This document shows, piece after piece, positions 1 to 11,892 of a DNA stretch of 64,000 nt. Position numbers and translations under genes: made by a program. The first letter of the stretch is position 1; every line of letters starts with the position of its first letter. The stretch is from Amphritea atlantica (lineage in GTDB: Bacteria > Pseudomonadota > Gammaproteobacteria > Pseudomonadales > Balneatricaceae): the NCBI GenBank assembly GCA_024397875.1, contig CP073344.1, forward strand, positions 425,001 through 489,000. Direction: 5' to 3'. Below the pieces are notes generated by a model. The model was not told the origin of the DNA and ran no database searches. It saw only the letters and a list, made by a program, of their open reading frames with translations.

Positions 1-2402
<2,402 letters not shown>

Positions 2403-2566
2403 AACGCCAAAAGCGTTTGGTTAGCTGATAAATTAAGATACATCGCAGGCTGAATAAAACAGCCACGGATTAGAGTTTGTACATGACTCTCCGATTACAG
2501 GATTCGAATGACGCTTTGAACAGATAAGCAAACGCTTTAGTTCAAATCGTTAGAGCAACCAGTTTT

Positions 2567-2683
2567 GCTTGGCGACAATAGCGAGATGGAACCACCCGAT
2601 CCCTTACCGAACTCGGAAGTGAAACGTCTTAGCGCCGATGGTAGTGTGGAGCTTCTCCATGCGAGAGTAGGTCATCGCCAAGC
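2567..2683 (+). rRNA. rrf: 5S ribosomal RNA
   Basis: About 117 nt. The ends are complementary (GCTTGGCGAC at the 5' end, GTCATCGCCAAGC at the 3' end), forming the terminal helix. The internal ATGGAACCACCCGATCCC and GAACTCGGAAGTGAAACG segments are the universal 5S loop B/C regions. It follows the 23S gene after a spacer of about 160 bp holding no tRNA, and is followed by a strong terminator, so it ends this rrn operon. Confidence 0.97.
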
Positions 2684-2698
2684 ACCTAATTACGAAAC

Positions 2699-2732
2699 AG
2701 CCCCGATCATGCGAATGATCGGGGCTTTTTTC
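2699..2732 (+). terminator. rho-independent terminator of the rrn operon
   Basis: Perfect 10-bp stem (CCCCGATCAT at 2701-2710, ATGATCGGGG at 2715-2724) with a GCGA tetraloop, followed by C and six T. It lies 17 bp after the 5S gene. Confidence 0.93.
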
Positions 2733-2756
2733 GTTTAAGGCGCGGCTATGAAGTTT

Positions 2757-2830
2757 TAAAAAGACGTGGCTAGACGCGACTGCGTCGCTTGCTAGAAAAG
2801 CGCCTTCGCTGCAGGATGCAGCTCCTACAA
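2757..2830. repeat. REP-like palindromic element
   Basis: Two adjacent short hairpins: GCGAC-TGC-GTCGC near 2776-2788, and GCTGCA-GGA-TGCAGC at 2808-2822 followed by TCCTACA. Read on the minus strand the second one begins GTAGGAGCTGCATCC, the style of REP sequences common in Pseudomonas and marine relatives. I noticed no second copy in this window, so the repeat status rests on resemblance only. Confidence 0.45.
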
Positions 2831-2972
2831 ATCTGTGGAACCTAGTTGCTCTGTGTGTACTCGGTGGTGAGGCTGTTTTATTTAGTGGGGCGCTTACAGA
2901 GCGTTCTTATCCCAAGCTGTGATCTGGTGACTATACTGATGTCTGTCATCAATCATCGCTTCAGGGTGTGTT

Positions 2973-3113
2973 ATGTTAAAGACTGGCTTGGGTTGTTCGC
3001 CCGAGTCGCTGTGTCATCTGATTGCTGTGTTGTTTGGCTTGCTAGGAGGGGCAATTGTTTTATATATTGCGTACTTCATTTTTCAGGCTTGGCGCGATGG
3101 CCGCGATAACTGA
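2973..3113 (+). CDS. possible 46-residue single-span membrane protein
   Basis: An ATG-to-TGA frame encodes 46 residues: a short N-terminal part with two Cys, one clean hydrophobic span of about 23 residues (LIAVLFGLLGGAIVLYIAYF), and a positively and negatively charged end (QAWRDGRDN). A weak AGGGTG lies a few bases upstream, and sdhE starts 26 bp downstream. The coherent membrane profile makes it more credible than the longer overlapping frame at 2846-3109. No family recognised; real translation is uncertain. Confidence 0.4.
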   Translation: MLKTGLGCSPESLCHLIAVLFGLLGGAIVLYIAYFIFQAWRDGRDN

Positions 3114-3139
3114 TTCTTTCATTAATAAGCAGGTAGATA

Positions 3140-3400
3140 ATGTACACCGAAGAAGATATTCGTCGTTTACGCTGGCAAAGCCGAAGAGGTATGCTGGAAC
3201 TGGATGTGTTGTTTGTTCCTTTTGTTGAGGAGGCATTTCAGGATCTTGAACCGGAAGACCAGGATCGTTTTGTAAAGCTGCTTGCTTGTGAGGATACTGA
3301 ACTTTTTGTTTGGTTGATGGAGCGGGGAGAGTCTGACGATCCCGATCTTCAACGTATTGTGCGGATTATTCTGGATCGTGTTCAGCCCTCTGCAAATTGA
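3140..3400 (+). CDS. sdhE: FAD assembly factor SdhE
   Basis: An 86-residue helical protein of the SdhE/YgfY/Sdh5 family, which promotes covalent flavinylation of succinate dehydrogenase (SdhA) and fumarate reductase. The family signature RGMLELD is at residues 16-22, including the RGxxE motif used for flavinylation. Length matches the family (about 88 aa). It is followed by cptA with a short overlap, the usual gene pair. Function is known from E. coli and Serratia; here it is assigned by motif, size and neighbour. Confidence 0.9.
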   Translation: MYTEEDIRRLRWQSRRGMLELDVLFVPFVEEAFQDLEPEDQDRFVKLLACEDTELFVWLMERGESDDPDLQRIVRIILDRVQPSAN

Positions 3401-3830
3401 GATTCAACCCTCTGTTATAGCGCGGTATCTGTTTCTGCTGCTTACTGCGTTATCGTTTTTTTCAGTCTGGCTCTCCGGCTTAAGTTTTATTTTTCAGTTA
3501 ATTCTTTATCTGGCGTGTTGCAGTTATCTTATCTTTAGCTGGCCCCGTGCTGTTACTCTGACTGATCCGGACTCTGTCACAGGCTTGCGCTGGCTTGCCG
3601 AGCGCAAAGCTGTGGTTGTCTGTCTGGGGGGTGGTGACTGGATGGAAGTTGAGGCTATAGAGCAGAGGCTTAGTTTTCCTCTGTTATTGGGGCTTAAACT
3701 GAAACTGCGCGGGCGGCGCCGTTCAGTTTCTCTGCTCATCTGGAGAGATAGTGTTTCTGTAGATCACTTCAGGAAACTGCGGGTGTTATTGCGGTTTGCG
3801 CCGCCACCGGTCAGCGCCAGTCATAGTTGA
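3378..3830 (+). CDS. cptA: YgfX/CptA-family membrane protein
   Basis: From a GTG at 3378 this is 150 residues with two close membrane spans (about residues 12-50) followed by a basic soluble domain, the layout of YgfX (CptA). YgfX is described in E. coli as a partner of SdhE affecting MreB and FtsZ; other work treats it simply as an SdhE-linked membrane protein. The GTG, giving MFSPLQIEI, is preferred over the ATG at 3357 because it shortens the overlap with sdhE to 23 bp and matches family N termini. Its 3' end overlaps the convergent nadB by 20 bp. Confidence 0.78.
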   Translation: MFSPLQIEIQPSVIARYLFLLLTALSFFSVWLSGLSFIFQLILYLACCSYLIFSWPRAVTLTDPDSVTGLRWLAERKAVVVCLGGGDWMEVEAIEQRLSFPLLLGLKLKLRGRRRSVSLLIWRDSVSVDHFRKLRVLLRFAPPPVSASHS

Positions 3831-5406
3831 CCGGCGTGAGGATGGTGTCTCTCGCTTCCGCGCCGCTTTCCGGATAATCCAGGGTGTAGTGCAGGCCTCG
3901 ACTCTCCTGGCGCTGCATTGCTGAGCGTATAATCAGATCCGAAACAACCGCCAGGTTTCGCAGTTCCAGCAGGTCCCGGCTGACCTTATAGTTACTGTAA
4001 TACTCACTGATTTCCTGTTGTAGCAGGTCAACCCGGTGCTTTGCGCGTTGCAGGCGTTTATTTGTTCTTACAATACCGACGTAATCCCACATAAAGCGGC
4101 GTAACTCATCCCAGTTGTGGGCGATAATAACGTCTTCATCAGAGTTCGTGACCTGGCTTTCATCCCAGGCCGGAATCTCAGGTAACTCTCCCAGCGGGTG
4201 ATTGTGACTTATAATATGTCGGGCGGCAGATGATGCGTAAACGATACATTCAAGCAGTGAGTTGCTGGCTAACCGGTTGGCGCCATGCAGACCGGTAAAT
4301 GAAGTCTCGCCGATAGCGTATAGTCCATCGACATCAGTCATGCCATGCTGATTGGTCATGATGCCGCCACAGGTATAGTGGGCTGCAGGAACCACCGGAA
4401 TAGCTTCTCGGGTGATATCAATTCCATATTTAAGGCAGCGTTCATAAATTGTTGGAAAATGCTGTTTAATAAACTCTGCAGGCTTGTGGGAGATGTCCAG
4501 AAAAACGCAGTCACAGCCAAGCCGTTTCATTTCGTGGTCGATTGCTCTGGCAACAATATCCCGGGGGGCCAGTTCACCGCGCTGATCAAATTTATCCATA
4601 AACCGGCTACCATCCGGTAATCGCAGTTTACCGCCTTCGCCACGCACCGCCTCAGAGATCAGGAATGATTTTGCCTGTGGATGGTAGAGGCATGTCGGAT
4701 GAAACTGATTAAACTCAAGGTTGCCCACCCTGCAACCCGCCCGCCAGGCCATCGCAATGCCGTCCCCTGATGCCCCGTCGGGGTTACTGGTGTAGAGGTA
4801 GGCTTTGCTAACCCCTCCGGTCGCCAAAACCGTTGAGCCAGCCTTAAACGCGTCTACATGTCCGGTATTGTGGTTGAGGACGTAAGCTCCGATGCAGCGA
4901 TTGTCAGGCAGATTAAGCTTATGGCGGGTAATGAGGTCAACCGCAATACGATCTTCAAACAGGTCAATGTTGCTGCAGGCACGGGCTCGTTCAATCAGTG
5001 TCTGTTGTATTGCCTGTCCCGTTGCGTCGGCAGAGTGAATGATGCGGCGATGGCTATGCCCGCCCTCTTTGGTTAGATGGTATTCATTGCCTTCACGGGT
5101 AAAGGGAACACCTTGCCGGATAAGCCAGTCGATACTCTCTTTTCCATGTTCTACGGTAAAGGTAACAGCGTCTCTGCGGCTGAGGTTTCCTCCGGCTGTG
5201 ATTGTGTCCTGAATATGTGCCTGGGTGCTGTCAGCATCATCAAGAACGGCTGCCACACCTCCCTGGGCCTGATAAGTCGAGCCGCTGGTTAGACTGGCTT
5301 TACTGAGTACCGCAATTCTGCATGAGTCTGGGAGCTGCAGGGCGAGCCCGAGTCCGGAGGCACCACTGCCAATAATCAAGACATCGTACTGAAACTCATT
5401 ACTCAT
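3811..5406 (-). CDS. nadB: L-aspartate oxidase
   Basis: 531 residues. This flavoprotein oxidises L-aspartate to iminoaspartate, the first step of NAD synthesis. The N-terminal FAD-binding motif is IIGSGASG (residues 11-18). The family blocks [47 protein letters not shown] and ASNSLLE are present, and the C-terminal helical domain has the normal length. The ATG giving [11 protein letters not shown] is chosen; a longer frame would need a TTG nine codons upstream and adds no conserved residues. Divergent from rpoE, a common arrangement in gammaproteobacteria. Confidence 0.96.
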   Translation of the reverse strand: MSNEFQYDVLIIGSGASGLGLALQLPDSCRIAVLSKASLTSGSTYQAQGGVAAVLDDADSTQAHIQDTITAGGNLSRRDAVTFTVEHGKESIDWLIRQGVPFTREGNEYHLTKEGGHSHRRIIHSADATGQAIQQTLIERARACSNIDLFEDRIAVDLITRHKLNLPDNRCIGAYVLNHNTGHVDAFKAGSTVLATGGVSKAYLYTSNPDGASGDGIAMAWRAGCRVGNLEFNQFHPTCLYHPQAKSFLISEAVRGEGGKLRLPDGSRFMDKFDQRGELAPRDIVARAIDHEMKRLGCDCVFLDISHKPAEFIKQHFPTIYERCLKYGIDITREAIPVVPAAHYTCGGIMTNQHGMTDVDGLYAIGETSFTGLHGANRLASNSLLECIVYASSAARHIISHNHPLGELPEIPAWDESQVTNSDEDVIIAHNWDELRRFMWDYVGIVRTNKRLQRAKHRVDLLQQEISEYYSNYKVSRDLLELRNLAVVSDLIIRSAMQRQESRGLHYTLDYPESGAEARDTILTPVNYDWR

Positions 5407-5509
5407 CAGGGGGCTCTCTAGTGCTATCAACAAAGTAACTAATTATTGCCTGAACAGGTGCTGGGAGCCAGTATGAAGGAGAAAATATTAAATATTTTTT
5501 TAACATAAT

Positions 5510-5537
5510 GGAACTTAGTTACAGCATAGGGCTCTTA
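5510..5537 (+). promoter_or_regulatory. sigma-E (AlgU/RpoE) autoregulatory promoter
   Basis: GGAACTT at 5510-5516, then 16 bp, then TCTTA at 5533-5537. This closely matches the extracytoplasmic-stress sigma-E consensus (GGAACTT, 16 bp, TCnnA). It lies 120 bp upstream of the rpoE start codon, as expected for autoregulation of the sigma-E operon. Confidence 0.8.
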
Positions 5538-5657
5538 CGATATAACTAAAGTTCAGCTCTGGTAAAGGGTTGCATAAAACAGGGGGTGGCATTCATACTT
5601 CCTTTAGGCTGTAAGCAGCTACATTAGTTTGGAACTGTTCATACAATAAGGAATCGA

Positions 5658-6242
5658 ATGTCCAGCGAAAGCCAAGCATCGATAGATCATAAGCTGGTCA
5701 GGCGTGTTCAGGAAGGTGATAAAACCGCCTTTGATCTGTTGGTTAAAAAATACCAGCATAAAATTATTGGCCTGATCGGCAGGTATGTGTACGACCATCA
5801 TGAAGCGATGGATGTGTCTCAGGAAGCATTTATAAAAGCCTACCGGGCACTGCCCAAATTTCGTGGCGACAGTGCTTTCTATACCTGGCTGTACCGGATT
5901 GCGATTAATACCGCTAAAAATCATCTGGTAGCCAAGGGGCGCAGGCCTCCGGATATGGATGTCGATGTTGATGATGCCCATCACCTTGAAGGTGATAGCG
6001 GATTAAAAGATATTGAGACCCCGGAAAATAGCTTATATCGGGATGAACTGGCCAGAGTGGTCAGGGAAGCGATGGATAAGCTTCCTCAGGATCTCAGAGC
6101 AGCCCTGTCTCTGCGAGAGTTTGACGGGCTGAGTTATGAAGATATTGCTCAGATTATGGATTGTCCGGTTGGTACAGTGCGTTCAAGAATCTTCCGGGCC
6201 CGGGAGGCGATCGACAAGGAGATCGCCCCTTTATTGAATTAA
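5658..6242 (+). CDS. rpoE: RNA polymerase sigma factor RpoE (AlgU type)
   Basis: 194 residues, ECF sigma factor controlling the envelope stress response. Region 2 spans about residues 20-95 (HHEAMDVSQEAFIKAYRAL, FYTWLYRIAINTAKN), and region 4 about 130-185 (LSYEDIAQIMDCPVGTVRS helix-turn-helix). The start is supported by AAGGAA 7 bp upstream. First gene of rpoE-rseA-rseC-mucD and preceded by a sigma-E promoter. In the family it is held inactive by membrane-bound RseA/MucA until regulated proteolysis. Confidence 0.96.
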   Translation: MSSESQASIDHKLVRRVQEGDKTAFDLLVKKYQHKIIGLIGRYVYDHHEAMDVSQEAFIKAYRALPKFRGDSAFYTWLYRIAINTAKNHLVAKGRRPPDMDVDVDDAHHLEGDSGLKDIETPENSLYRDELARVVREAMDKLPQDLRAALSLREFDGLSYEDIAQIMDCPVGTVRSRIFRAREAIDKEIAPLLN

Positions 6243-6360
6243 ATCGATGGTTTGGATAGTTGTATCAGGCTGTTGAATTGAATTGTTTAACCTGAATTGT
6301 TGGTGGAATGACTTCATCACAGACTGTTAAACAGATACTTAATCCGTTAGGAGTTGGCCA

Positions 6361-7209
6361 ATGAGCGAACAACCCAAAGAAGCTCTTTCTGCATTGATGG
6401 ACAATGAAGTTGGTGACTTTGAGTTACGCAGCCTGTTAAAGCAGAGTGCTGATAATAATGAGTTGTCTGGTCAGTGGCAGCGCTATCATCTGGCCCGCTC
6501 ACTGCTGAAAAATGAGCAGTTAGGTTCCGGCGATATCAGTGCCGCGGTGATGGATGCGATTGATGCAGAACCCGCATTAAAGATGAAGCCGGTCGATGCC
6601 CCTGCGAACGACGGGATTTCGGGTAAGAGCTTCTTTAAACCGCTGATCAGTATGGCCGTTGCCGCTTCTGTTACGGCTGTAGTTATCCTGGGGGGGCAGA
6701 ATTTTGGTATTAATTCAGCTCAACCGGTCGATACCGGTTTGGCCCAGGCTCCACAACCCAGTTCAACGGTCGTTCAGCCTGGTTTTGCACCCTCCCGTGA
6801 TTTGATGAGGGCACAGTTTGGTGCGCCGCGCATAGCGCATCAGAGTAGTAACAGTGATGAGAATATTATTCGTTTAAATTCCGGGTTGAACAGTTATATC
6901 CGACAGCACAATGTATTGCGCCAGGGGACACTTGTGAGCTCTTCGCCAGGCTGGATACCCGAGGGTTATACTCCGGTCAAGAATGCCATGGCTCCGGGAG
7001 CTGAGCTGACGGTATTCAGCAACGGCGTTAACTCTTTTACCCTGAGTATTGAGCGAACTGGCAATGCTGCTGTTCCCGAAGGTGCCACACAGATGGGCAA
7101 TATGGTCGCGATTGGTAAGAAAGTAGATCAGTTTTTTGTCACCGTCGTGGGCGATGTTCCTCTGATGGTTGCCGACCGTGTGGTTAACTCCGTTGAACAG
7201 ATACAGTAA
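6361..7209 (+). CDS. rseA: anti-sigma-E factor RseA/MucA with RseB-like C-terminal domain
   Basis: 282 residues. The first ~70 form the cytoplasmic sigma-binding domain (ALSALMDNEVGDFELRSLL, QWQRYHLARSLL, as in RseA/MucA). One membrane span lies at about 91-112. The periplasmic part has a linker, a LNSYIRQHNVLRQ segment like the RseA/MucA periplasmic region, and from about 197 to the end a domain (GWIPEGYTPVK, FSNGVNSFTLSIE, FFVTVVGDVPL) that resembles the C-terminal domain of RseB/MucB. No separate rseB follows; rseC starts 6 bp after the stop. The RseB assignment is by my pattern recognition and needs a profile search. Confidence 0.85.
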   Translation: MSEQPKEALSALMDNEVGDFELRSLLKQSADNNELSGQWQRYHLARSLLKNEQLGSGDISAAVMDAIDAEPALKMKPVDAPANDGISGKSFFKPLISMAVAASVTAVVILGGQNFGINSAQPVDTGLAQAPQPSSTVVQPGFAPSRDLMRAQFGAPRIAHQSSNSDENIIRLNSGLNSYIRQHNVLRQGTLVSSSPGWIPEGYTPVKNAMAPGAELTVFSNGVNSFTLSIERTGNAAVPEGATQMGNMVAIGKKVDQFFVTVVGDVPLMVADRVVNSVEQIQ

Positions 7210-7215
7210 TTAGTC

Positions 7216-7650
7216 ATGCTTGAAGAAAATGGCCGTGTCGTACGTCTCGAATCTGGATTGGTCTGGGTCGAGACGATTAAGCAAAGTGCCTGCTCCAGTT
7301 GTAGTGCTCAAAAGGGGTGCGGGCAGCGCTTGTTAGCCAAAATAGGTGATGGTAAGCGGATGGAGATTCAGGTTGATAACCCTCAGCACCTTGAAGTCAG
7401 GGTAAACGATGAGGTGACCTTAGGTGTTGGCGAGCGATCATTTCTGACCGCATCATTTTTAGTTTATCTGCTACCCCTGTTGGTGATGTTCATTACGGCT
7501 GTGGTGGCACAGGGGTACGGCCTCTCTGAACCTAAAGTGATATTAAGTGCGGTGTCAGGTCTGACAGGCGGATTTTTGCTCACCCGATTTATCTCTGGCC
7601 GAATAAGTCAGAGCTGCAGTTACCGGCCGGTGCTGCTTCGCAGAATCTGA
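7216..7650 (+). CDS. rseC: SoxR-reducing / RseC family membrane protein
   Basis: 144 residues, with the N-terminal cysteine cluster CSSCSAQKGCG (Cys26, Cys29, Cys35) typical of RseC/RsxC-associated proteins, and two membrane spans at about 75-100 and 105-128. In E. coli RseC is an inner-membrane modulator of sigma-E and belongs with the Rsx system that keeps SoxR reduced. Position right after rseA supports the name. The stretch after the second span is short and basic. Confidence 0.9.
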   Translation: MLEENGRVVRLESGLVWVETIKQSACSSCSAQKGCGQRLLAKIGDGKRMEIQVDNPQHLEVRVNDEVTLGVGERSFLTASFLVYLLPLLVMFITAVVAQGYGLSEPKVILSAVSGLTGGFLLTRFISGRISQSCSYRPVLLRRI

Positions 7651-7688
7651 TTTACATGTAGAAATAACTGATATACAGGACAAGCGAT

Positions 7689-9092
7689 ATGAAACTAGTC
7701 AGAGCGACTTTTAGTCTGGTTCTTTTCTGGTTGTGCGTGAGCAGTGTGCATGCTGCACTGCCAGAGTTTAAGGATCTGGTTAAGCAGGCATCTCCTGCCG
7801 TTGTTAATATTAGTACTGTCCAGCAAATCTCGACTCAAGTCCAGGGTGTGCCGGATATGCAGCTGCCGGATGGTCAGGAAATCCCGGAAATCTTCCGCCA
7901 TTTTTTCCGCCTCCCAGAGGGATATGGCAATCCACCGCGTCGTAAAGCGCCGCAATCGCTGGGGTCTGGTTTTATTATTTCAGAGGATGGTTTCATTCTG
8001 ACTAATCACCATGTTGTGGCTGATGCGGATAAAGTCATCGTCCGTCTGAGTGACCGGCGTGAGCTTGAAGCGAAGATAATCGGATCTGATAAACGCTCAG
8101 ATGTCGCATTGCTGAAAATTGATGCTACGGATCTTCCTGTGGTTAAAATTGGCGACTCCACTAAGTCTGAAGTAGGTGAGTGGGTGCTTGCTATCGGTTC
8201 GCCATTCGGCTTTGATCACTCTGTAACAGCCGGTATTATCAGCGCAACTGACAGAAGTCTGGCAAATGAGACCTATGTGCCGTTTATCCAGACTGATGTT
8301 GCTATCAATCCGGGTAATTCGGGTGGCCCGCTGTTCAATATGAGAGGAGAGGTGATCGGTATCAATTCTCAGATTTATACCCGTTCAGGTGGCTTTATGG
8401 GATTATCGTTTGCGATCCCTATGAATGTTGCGATGGAAGTCGTCGGTCAATTGAAAGATAAAGGTAAAGTCAGCCGGGGCTGGCTGGGCGTTATTATTCA
8501 GGAAGTCAGCCGCGATCTGGCTGAATCTTTTGGCCTGGATAAGCCGGGAGGTGCGCTGGTCGCAAAAGTCCTGCCAGACAGCCCGGCAGAAGCGGCGGGT
8601 ATTCGTGAAGGCGATATTATCTACAGTTTTAACGGTAACATGATTGATCGTTCAGGCGATCTGCCGCACCAGGTTGGACGTATTCCTCCAGACACCGATG
8701 CTAAGGTTGGAGTTGTCCGTGATGGTAAGAAGCAATCGATTACGGTGACTATCGGTTTATTACCAGCACCGGGCGACGAGCTGAAAGCATCTGCTCGGCA
8801 GGAAGACAAAGCATCAGCCAACCGCCTGAATATTCAGATCAGTGCACTGGATGATCAACTGCGTGAGCGCCTCAGTGTGACTGAGGGGGTTGTGGTTCGT
8901 CAGGTAGAGAGTGGTGCCGGCGCGGATTCTGGTTTGATGGTGGGTGATGTTATTACCATGCTTAACGGTAAAGAGATTGATTCAGTTGAAACATTTGCCA
9001 GTGTTGTTGACGGGTTGCCGGAGAATAAGGCAGTGCCGATGAGAATCGTGCGTCGTGGCAGTCCGATGTTTATTCCCCTTAAACTCAAATAG
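7689..9092 (+). CDS. mucD: periplasmic serine endoprotease MucD/DegP type
   Basis: 467 residues. Signal peptide with cleavage near residue 22 (SSVHA-ALP). The trypsin-like domain carries the triad His108 (TNHHVV), Asp138 (SDVALLK) and Ser211 (GNSGGPL), followed by two PDZ domains at about 260-350 and 380-460. It degrades or refolds misfolded envelope proteins and, as MucD in Pseudomonas, dampens sigma-E activation. Last gene of the sigma-E operon; a terminator follows. Confidence 0.95.
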   Translation: MKLVRATFSLVLFWLCVSSVHAALPEFKDLVKQASPAVVNISTVQQISTQVQGVPDMQLPDGQEIPEIFRHFFRLPEGYGNPPRRKAPQSLGSGFIISEDGFILTNHHVVADADKVIVRLSDRRELEAKIIGSDKRSDVALLKIDATDLPVVKIGDSTKSEVGEWVLAIGSPFGFDHSVTAGIISATDRSLANETYVPFIQTDVAINPGNSGGPLFNMRGEVIGINSQIYTRSGGFMGLSFAIPMNVAMEVVGQLKDKGKVSRGWLGVIIQEVSRDLAESFGLDKPGGALVAKVLPDSPAEAAGIREGDIIYSFNGNMIDRSGDLPHQVGRIPPDTDAKVGVVRDGKKQSITVTIGLLPAPGDELKASARQEDKASANRLNIQISALDDQLRERLSVTEGVVVRQVESGAGADSGLMVGDVITMLNGKEIDSVETFASVVDGLPENKAVPMRIVRRGSPMFIPLKLK

Positions 9093-9104
9093 ACCGCTGT
9101 GATT

Positions 9105-9131
9105 CAGAGGGGCCTTTGGCCCCTCTGTTTA
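9105..9131 (+). terminator. rho-independent terminator after mucD
   Basis: Perfect inverted repeat CAGAGGGGCC (9105-9114), loop TTT, GGCCCCTCTG (9118-9127), then TTTATTT. It separates the sigma-E operon from lepA. Confidence 0.88.
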
Positions 9132-9251
9132 TTTCCAGATCTGTTGCTCTTTGATGGTCGTTACAGTTGAAATACGGTACACTTGCCCGCTTTAGAATTG
9201 CGCCCTAACAATGGGGTTGCATGGTTAAATTTATTAGCTGGTGATTCCGTA

Positions 9252-11051
9252 GTGAGTAAGCTCGAACACATTCGTAACTTTTCGATTATTGCCCATATTG
9301 ACCATGGTAAGTCGACCCTGGCTGATCGCTTTATTCAGACCTGCGGAGGACTGTCTGAGCGTGAGATGGAAAAACAGGTTCTTGACTCTATGGACCTGGA
9401 GCGTGAACGCGGAATCACGATCAAAGCACAGAGTGTTACTCTGAACTACACCGCTAAAGATGGCAAAGTTTATCAGCTCAACTTCATCGATACGCCTGGA
9501 CATGTAGATTTTAGCTACGAGGTGTCCCGTTCACTGGCGGCCTGTGAAGGTGCTTTACTGGTTGTCGATGCGGCTCAGGGGGTCGAGGCTCAATCGGTTG
9601 CAAACTGTTATACCGCGCTGGAGCAGGGCTTGGAAGTATTACCCGTTCTTAATAAAATGGATCTGCCACAGGCAGAGCCTGAACGGGTGCGTAAAGAGAT
9701 TGAGGAAGTAATTGGCATCGATGCCGAGAATGCTGTTGCCTGTAGTGCTAAAAGTGGGCTGGGTATTGATGATGTACTTGAATCTCTGGTCAAATATATA
9801 CCGCCGCCGGAGGGTGACCCGGAAGCCCCCCTGCAGGCACTGATTATTGATTCCTGGTTTGATAACTATCTGGGTGTCGTCTCACTGGTGAGGGTAAAGC
9901 AGGGCACGCTGCGTAAGAAAGATAAAATTCTGATCAAGTCTAATCGCCAGGTGCAGCCTGTCGATGGTGTTGGCATTTTTACCCCTAAGCGTACAGAAAC
10001 CGGAATACTCCGGGCCGGTGAAGTCGGTTATGTCGTTGCCGGTATCAAAGATATTCACGGTGCGCCGGTGGGCGATACCATTACCCACGCGAAAACGCCT
10101 GATGTAGAAACCCTGCCAGGATTTAAGCGGGTTCAGCCTCAGGTCTACGCGGGTCTGTTCCCGACCAGTTCCGATGATTATGAAGATTTTCGTGAAGCGC
10201 TGGATAAGCTGACGCTGAATGATGCGTCGTTGTTCTTTGAGCCTGAATCCTCTGATGCTCTGGGCTTCGGTTTCCGCTGTGGTTTCCTTGGCATGCTGCA
10301 TATGGAGATCATTCAGGAGCGTCTGGAGCGGGAATACGATCTGGATCTGGTTACCACAGCCCCAACGGTAGTTTACGAGCTGGAACTGACTAACGGCGAG
10401 GTAGTGCAGATTGACAGCCCGTCAAAGCTGCCGGATCCCGGCTCGATTAAAGAGATGCGTGAACCGATCGTTGAAGCCAATATCCTGGTGCCTCAGGAGT
10501 ATCTGGGACAGGTTATCGGTCTCTGCGTTGATAAGCGCGGTGTGCAGAAGAATATGAATTTTGTCGGTAATCAGGTTCAGGTCTCCTATGAGCTGCCAAT
10601 GGCGGAAGTGGTGCTGGACTTTTTTGACCGGCTTAAATCGGTCAGCCGGGGTTATGCATCTCTGGAATATAACTTTGTACGCTTTGAACCTGCGCAGCTG
10701 GTACGTCTGGATATTCTGATCAACGGTGAGAAAGTAGATGCACTGGCGGTGATTTTACACAGGGATAATGCGCCTTACCGCGGGCGTCTGCTGTGTGAAA
10801 AGATGAAAGAGCTGATTCCCCGGCAGATGTTTGATGTTGCAATACAGGCTGCTATCGGCGGAAAGATTATCTCGCGAACTAACGTGAAGGCGTTGCGTAA
10901 AAACGTAATCGCCAAGTGTTACGGTGGCGATGTAAGCCGTAAGAAAAAGCTGTTGCAGAAACAGAAAGAAGGTAAAAAACGAATGAAGCAGGTGGGCAGG
11001 GTTGAGATTCCTCAGGATGCCTTCCTCGCCGTTTTGAAAGTTGATAGCTAG
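9252..11051 (+). CDS. lepA: elongation factor 4 (LepA), ribosomal back-translocase GTPase
   Basis: 599 residues from a GTG start. G1 motif AHIDHGKST (14-22), G3 DTPGH, G4 NKMD, then EF-G-like domains and the LepA-specific C terminus ending in [22 protein letters not shown]. The GTG at 9252 gives [15 protein letters not shown], the expected N terminus; a frame from 9183 would add 23 residues absent from the family. It acts on ribosomes, probably in initiation and biogenesis. lepB follows after 11 bp. Confidence 0.96.
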   Translation: MSKLEHIRNFSIIAHIDHGKSTLADRFIQTCGGLSEREMEKQVLDSMDLERERGITIKAQSVTLNYTAKDGKVYQLNFIDTPGHVDFSYEVSRSLAACEGALLVVDAAQGVEAQSVANCYTALEQGLEVLPVLNKMDLPQAEPERVRKEIEEVIGIDAENAVACSAKSGLGIDDVLESLVKYIPPPEGDPEAPLQALIIDSWFDNYLGVVSLVRVKQGTLRKKDKILIKSNRQVQPVDGVGIFTPKRTETGILRAGEVGYVVAGIKDIHGAPVGDTITHAKTPDVETLPGFKRVQPQVYAGLFPTSSDDYEDFREALDKLTLNDASLFFEPESSDALGFGFRCGFLGMLHMEIIQERLEREYDLDLVTTAPTVVYELELTNGEVVQIDSPSKLPDPGSIKEMREPIVEANILVPQEYLGQVIGLCVDKRGVQKNMNFVGNQVQVSYELPMAEVVLDFFDRLKSVSRGYASLEYNFVRFEPAQLVRLDILINGEKVDALAVILHRDNAPYRGRLLCEKMKELIPRQMFDVAIQAAIGGKIISRTNVKALRKNVIAKCYGGDVSRKKKLLQKQKEGKKRMKQVGRVEIPQDAFLAVLKVDS

Positions 11052-11062
11052 GACATATTTGC

Positions 11063-11872
11063 ATGGATTTTGATTTTGCACTGATATTGGTGGTACTGAC
11101 CTTTTTAGCTGCGCTGGGGTGGGTGTATGACCGGGTGGCGCTGGCCGGGATGCGTAAGGCCCGGATCGCAGCCGCTCAACAGGCGGGTGGTGAGTTGCCT
11201 GAGACGACACTGGAACAGTTGAATAAGGAGAACGGAATCGTTGACCTGTGCCGCTCGCTGTTTCCGGTATTACTGGTTGTGTTGATCCTTCGCTCATTCA
11301 TTGTCGAACCGTTTCAGATTCCTTCCGGATCAATGAAGCCTACCCTTAAAATCGGCGATTTTATTCTGGTGAACAAGTGGCACTATGGCTTTCGCCTGCC
11401 GGTAATCGGTACAAAGGTCATTCCGATGAATGTACCTCAGCGCGGCGATGTGGTGGTGTTTAAATATCCACAGGACCCGAGTGTGAATTATATCAAGCGG
11501 GTGGTGGGGTTGCCGGGTGACCGGATTGGTTATCAGGATAAAACGGTTTATGTCAATGGCCAGCCCCAAGCGCAGACGCTACTGCAGCAACTGCCTCCCC
11601 AGAACCCACGGCAGCTGCTGATTGATGAAACACTGGGTGAGGTCAGTCATCAGATCTATCGTGATGTTTCTCCGCCTCGCAGACCTGCTGAATGGGTTGT
11701 GCCTGAAGGACAGTATTTTGTCATGGGCGACAATCGCGATAACAGTAATGATAGTCGTTTCTGGGGGTTCGTACCTGATGAGTTGCTGGTTGGAAAAGCA
11801 TTCGCGGTCTGGATGCACTGGCAGGATTTCTTTACCCTGCCAGATTTCAGTGATGTACGTACTATCCATTAA
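11063..11872 (+). CDS. lepB: signal peptidase I
   Basis: 269 residues. Two N-terminal membrane spans (about 4-22 and 62-80) precede the periplasmic catalytic domain with nucleophile Ser90 in IPSGSMKPTL and general base Lys145 in YIKRVVGLPGD. The later box MGDNRDNSNDSRFWGFV is the family signature. It cleaves signal peptides of exported proteins. The lepA-lepB pairing is conserved. Confidence 0.96.
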   Translation: MDFDFALILVVLTFLAALGWVYDRVALAGMRKARIAAAQQAGGELPETTLEQLNKENGIVDLCRSLFPVLLVVLILRSFIVEPFQIPSGSMKPTLKIGDFILVNKWHYGFRLPVIGTKVIPMNVPQRGDVVVFKYPQDPSVNYIKRVVGLPGDRIGYQDKTVYVNGQPQAQTLLQQLPPQNPRQLLIDETLGEVSHQIYRDVSPPRRPAEWVVPEGQYFVMGDNRDNSNDSRFWGFVPDELLVGKAFAVWMHWQDFFTLPDFSDVRTIH

Positions 11873-11892
11873 AAGGAAAACAGGGGTAAGTT

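Noticed and set aside
2846..3109. 87-residue frame before sdhE
   Set aside because: Overlaps the more coherent 46-residue membrane frame, starts beside a REP-like element, and has no recognisable domain.
5631..5657. Second GGAACT sequence before rpoE as another sigma-E promoter
   Set aside because: A -10 at the right distance would fall on the start codon region and no matching TCnnA is present.
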